DNA of 64,000 bases, from the NCBI GenBank assembly GCA_051000395.1, contig JBPCOI010000090.1, positions 23,442 through 87,441 on the forward strand, read 5' to 3'. The number at the start of each line of letters is the position of its first letter. The stretch's first letter is position 1. Shown one piece after another: positions 62,441 through 64,000 of the stretch. Below the pieces are notes generated by a model. The model had not been told where the DNA came from. It saw only the letters and a program-made list of their open reading frames with translations, and made no database searches. The stretch is from JBPCOI01 sp051000395. GTDB lineage: Bacteria > Actinomycetota > Actinomycetes > Mycobacteriales > Jatrophihabitantaceae. The translations under genes were made by a program, and so were the position numbers.

Positions 62441-63193
62441 TCAACCCTCGCTGACGAGCGGACTGGACGCGACCTCGGTGCCGTCGGGCAACGCGATGAT
62501 CTCGAAATCCGCGAACGCGTTCGCTGCGACGTGCTGCAGTTGGCGCAGGCAGGCCACGGCCAGCGCGCGGATCTCCACGTCGGCGTGCTCGGATGCGCGC
62601 ATCGCCACGAAGTGCCGCCACGCACGGAAGTTGCCGGTGACCACGATGCGGGTCTCGGTCGCGTTCGGCAGCACCGACCTGGCGGCCTGCCGAGCCTGCT
62701 TGCGCCGCAGCGTGCCCTCGGCGGTGCCGGCGAAGGAGCGTTCCAGGCCGTCCAGCAAGGCGTTGTACGCGGCCAGCGCCGCCTCGCTCGCCGCGAGGAA
62801 GCGCGCATGCAGTTGCGGGTCGGCCGCGATGACGTCCGGTTCCACCATCGCCGCTTCGCGCTCGGGCACGTAGCGCTGCGAGAGCTGCGAGTAGCTGAAG
62901 TGCCGGTGCCGGATGAGCTCGTGGGTCAGCGAGCGGGAAATCCCCGTCACGTAGAACGTCACGCTGCCGTGCTCGAGCACGGACAGGTGGCCGACGTCGA
63001 GCAGGTGGTGCAGGTAGCCGGCATTCGTCGCCGTGGCCGGATTCGGCTTCGACCACGACTCGTAGCAGGCCCGCCCGGCGAACTCGGCCAGCGCCTCGCC
63101 ACCCTCCGCGTCGGTCTGCCAGGCGATGCCGGCCGGGGGCGCGAAGTGCGTCCACGCGATCGCGTGCACCCGCATCGGGACGAGCTGCGGCAC
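62441..63193 (-). CDS. thyX: Flavin-dependent thymidylate synthase ThyX
   Basis: 250 residues from GTG 63193 with AAGGAG upstream, the same length as mycobacterial ThyX; the longer frame to 63280 reads through low-complexity sequence. The signature RHRHFSYSQLSQR (95-107) matches RHRx7S. Uses FAD, NADPH and methylene-tetrahydrofolate to make dTMP. Divergent from the ribbon-helix-helix gene. No thyA is seen. Confidence 0.97.
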   Translation of the reverse strand: MPQLVPMRVHAIAWTHFAPPAGIAWQTDAEGGEALAEFAGRACYESWSKPNPATATNAGYLHHLLDVGHLSVLEHGSVTFYVTGISRSLTHELIRHRHFSYSQLSQRYVPEREAAMVEPDVIAADPQLHARFLAASEAALAAYNALLDGLERSFAGTAEGTLRRKQARQAARSVLPNATETRIVVTGNFRAWRHFVAMRASEHADVEIRALAVACLRQLQHVAANAFADFEIIALPDGTEVASSPLVSEG

Positions 63194-63260
63194 GGCCTGG
63201 CTCCTTGTTGCTCGGGGAGCCGCCAGCCTACCGATGCGCGCGCGGCGCGCCGGATGCCGC

Positions 63261-63304
63261 TGACATTGACATGACGTCATTATGATGTCATTCTGGCGTC
63301 ATGC
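63261..63304 (+). promoter_or_regulatory. 11-bp iterated operator overlapping the start of the ribbon-helix-helix gene
   Basis: TGACGTCAT at 63272, TGATGTCAT at 63283 and TGGCGTCAT at 63294 repeat at exactly 11 bases, so they lie on one helix face, with a related TGACATTGACA at 63261. TATGAT (63281-63286) may be the -10 element, 14 bases before the ATG. Fits binding by the ribbon-helix-helix product itself. Confidence 0.65.
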
Positions 63305-63789
63305 AACTCGATCCCTACGTCGACCAGGTTCGGCACCAGCTCACCGCGACGGCCGCGCTCGGCGACGAGCACACCCAGAACATCGCGGCAACGTTGATTG
63401 CCGCCACCGCGCCCGCGGTCCGGCTCACGATCATGGCTGCGCTGGGCGAAGCGGCCCAGCAGATCACGGCGGCGCTGCTCGACGCCCCGGGCGCGCCCAG
63501 CGTGTCCGTGCGGCTGGCCGACGACGACGTCCAGGTCGAGGTCCGTACCGCCGACACCGAGCCGGACGACGCCCCTCGCAGCGACGACGGTGAGCCCAGC
63601 GCCCGGATCTCGCTACGGCTTCCCGAGGCCCTCAAGGCCGATGTCGAGCAAGCGGCCGCCCGCGATGGCGTCTCGGTGAACGCCTGGTTGCTCCGGGCAG
63701 CGGCCGGCGCACTCTCGCGAAGCACCCGCGGCGGACACGGCCGGCGCGGCAACAACTCCCAGCGGGTAACCGGCTGGATCAACGGATAG
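63301..63789 (+). CDS. HicB-like/ribbon-helix-helix antitoxin-type protein
   Basis: 162 residues, ATG 63301. Residues 1-60 are helical (LDPYVDQVRHQLTATAALG, AVRLTIMAALGEAAQQITAALLD), then an acidic linker and a C-terminal ribbon-helix-helix (ARISLRLPEALKADVEQAAARDGVSVNAWLLRAAAGAL). Proteins of this type are labelled HicB-family antitoxins in actinobacteria. No toxin is next to it, so it may be a plain regulator. The tail is basic (GGHGRRGNNSQR). Confidence 0.78.
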   Translation: MQLDPYVDQVRHQLTATAALGDEHTQNIAATLIAATAPAVRLTIMAALGEAAQQITAALLDAPGAPSVSVRLADDDVQVEVRTADTEPDDAPRSDDGEPSARISLRLPEALKADVEQAAARDGVSVNAWLLRAAAGALSRSTRGGHGRRGNNSQRVTGWING

Positions 63790-63796
63790 GACTGCC

Positions 63797-64000
63797 ATGA
63801 CGACAAAGACCTTCGACCTCACCGCACCGATCAGCCTGCACGCGCGCATCGGCCGCGGCTCGCTCACCATCAACGCGCTGGACGACCTCCGCCAGGCAGC
63901 GGTGACGGTGACGCCGTGCCAGCCCGGCTCGGACATCGCCGACCGCGTCGCCGTCCAACTGCGTGGCGCGGTGCTGGCCGTCGTCGCGCCGCGCGAGGGG
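63797..64000 (+). CDS. DUF4097-type protein, 5' part only
   Basis: At least 68 residues; runs off the window end. TTKTFDLTAPISLHARIGRGSLTINALDD and TVTPCQPG resemble the beta-helical start of DUF4097/adhesin-like proteins, which often follow HicB-type genes in actinobacteria. It follows the ribbon-helix-helix gene by 7 bases, so the two are one transcript. Function unknown. Confidence 0.65.
   Translation, partial: MTTKTFDLTAPISLHARIGRGSLTINALDDLRQAAVTVTPCQPGSDIADRVAVQLRGAVLAVVAPREG

Noticed and set aside
63301..63789. Complete HicAB toxin-antitoxin module
   Set aside because: No toxin-sized gene is next to it; the following gene is of DUF4097 type.
1..64000. tRNA, rRNA or other structured RNA genes
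   Set aside because: No tRNA cloverleaf ends or rRNA-like sequence were noticed on either strand by eye; a covariance-model scan was not possible here.

Overview
The window is high-GC DNA with GTG and TTG starts, strong G/C bias at third codon positions and actinobacterial families throughout (SigB, IdeR, ChiZ, ClgR, DUF3046, DUF3099, DUF4192, a type VII secretion system). It reads as chromosomal DNA of a non-mycobacterial actinobacterium. A Jatrophihabitans/Frankia-like lineage is a guess; the sequence alone does not settle the genus. From memory of Mycobacterium tuberculosis, the backbone order is largely shared: sigB-ideR, nrdR-chiZ-lexA, hflX-dapF-miaA-LigB-like, DUF349, miaB, recX-recA-DUF3046, clgR-pgsA-argA-ftsK-dapA-thyX. 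No integrase, transposase, rRNA, tRNA or CRISPR array was found.

Layout. 0-19 kb: DUF3099, sigB, ideR, a stand-alone glutamate synthase small subunit, metabolic and membrane genes (DUF4192, Nudix, VOC, EamA, PAP2, alpha/beta hydrolase, LapA-like), a DUF445/Abi-alpha pair, the B12-dependent ribonucleotide reductase nrdJ with its repressor nrdR, and the SOS pair chiZ/lexA. 19-35 kb: a complete type VII secretion locus (eccC, eccD, eccE, eccB, two mycosins, two WXG100 proteins, a third WXG-like protein and a Gly/Pro-rich substrate-like protein). It also holds a prolyl-hydroxylase-type 2OG-Fe(II) oxygenase, a short-chain dehydrogenase and a tatA. 35-48 kb: hflX, dapF, miaA, LigB-like, DUF349, miaB, DUF2786, rny, recX, recA, DUF3046. 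48-58 kb: lhr-nei2, a PspA-like coiled coil, TetR, clgR, cinA-pgsA-rimO, argA-like. 58-64 kb: ftsK, dapA, thyX and a ribbon-helix-helix protein followed by a DUF4097 gene cut by the window edge.

How the parts work together. LexA-type operators lie at chiZ, lexA and recA, so SOS control links DNA repair (recA, recX) to a division-inhibitor-like cell-wall protein. The nrdR palindromes point to control of dNTP supply. dapA and dapF feed lysine and peptidoglycan synthesis, thyX makes dTMP, and miaA, miaB and rimO modify tRNA and ribosomal protein S12. The type VII block sits between lexA and hflX, which I recall as close neighbours in M. tuberculosis.

Two otherwise intact genes carry one in-frame stop each: nrdJ (TAA where the family has Tyr) and a GNAT acetyltransferase (TAG where Trp is expected). 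The most novel-looking element is the possible pairing of a collagen-like Gly/Pro-rich type VII protein with a 2OG-Fe(II) oxygenase and an SDR enzyme coded just downstream.
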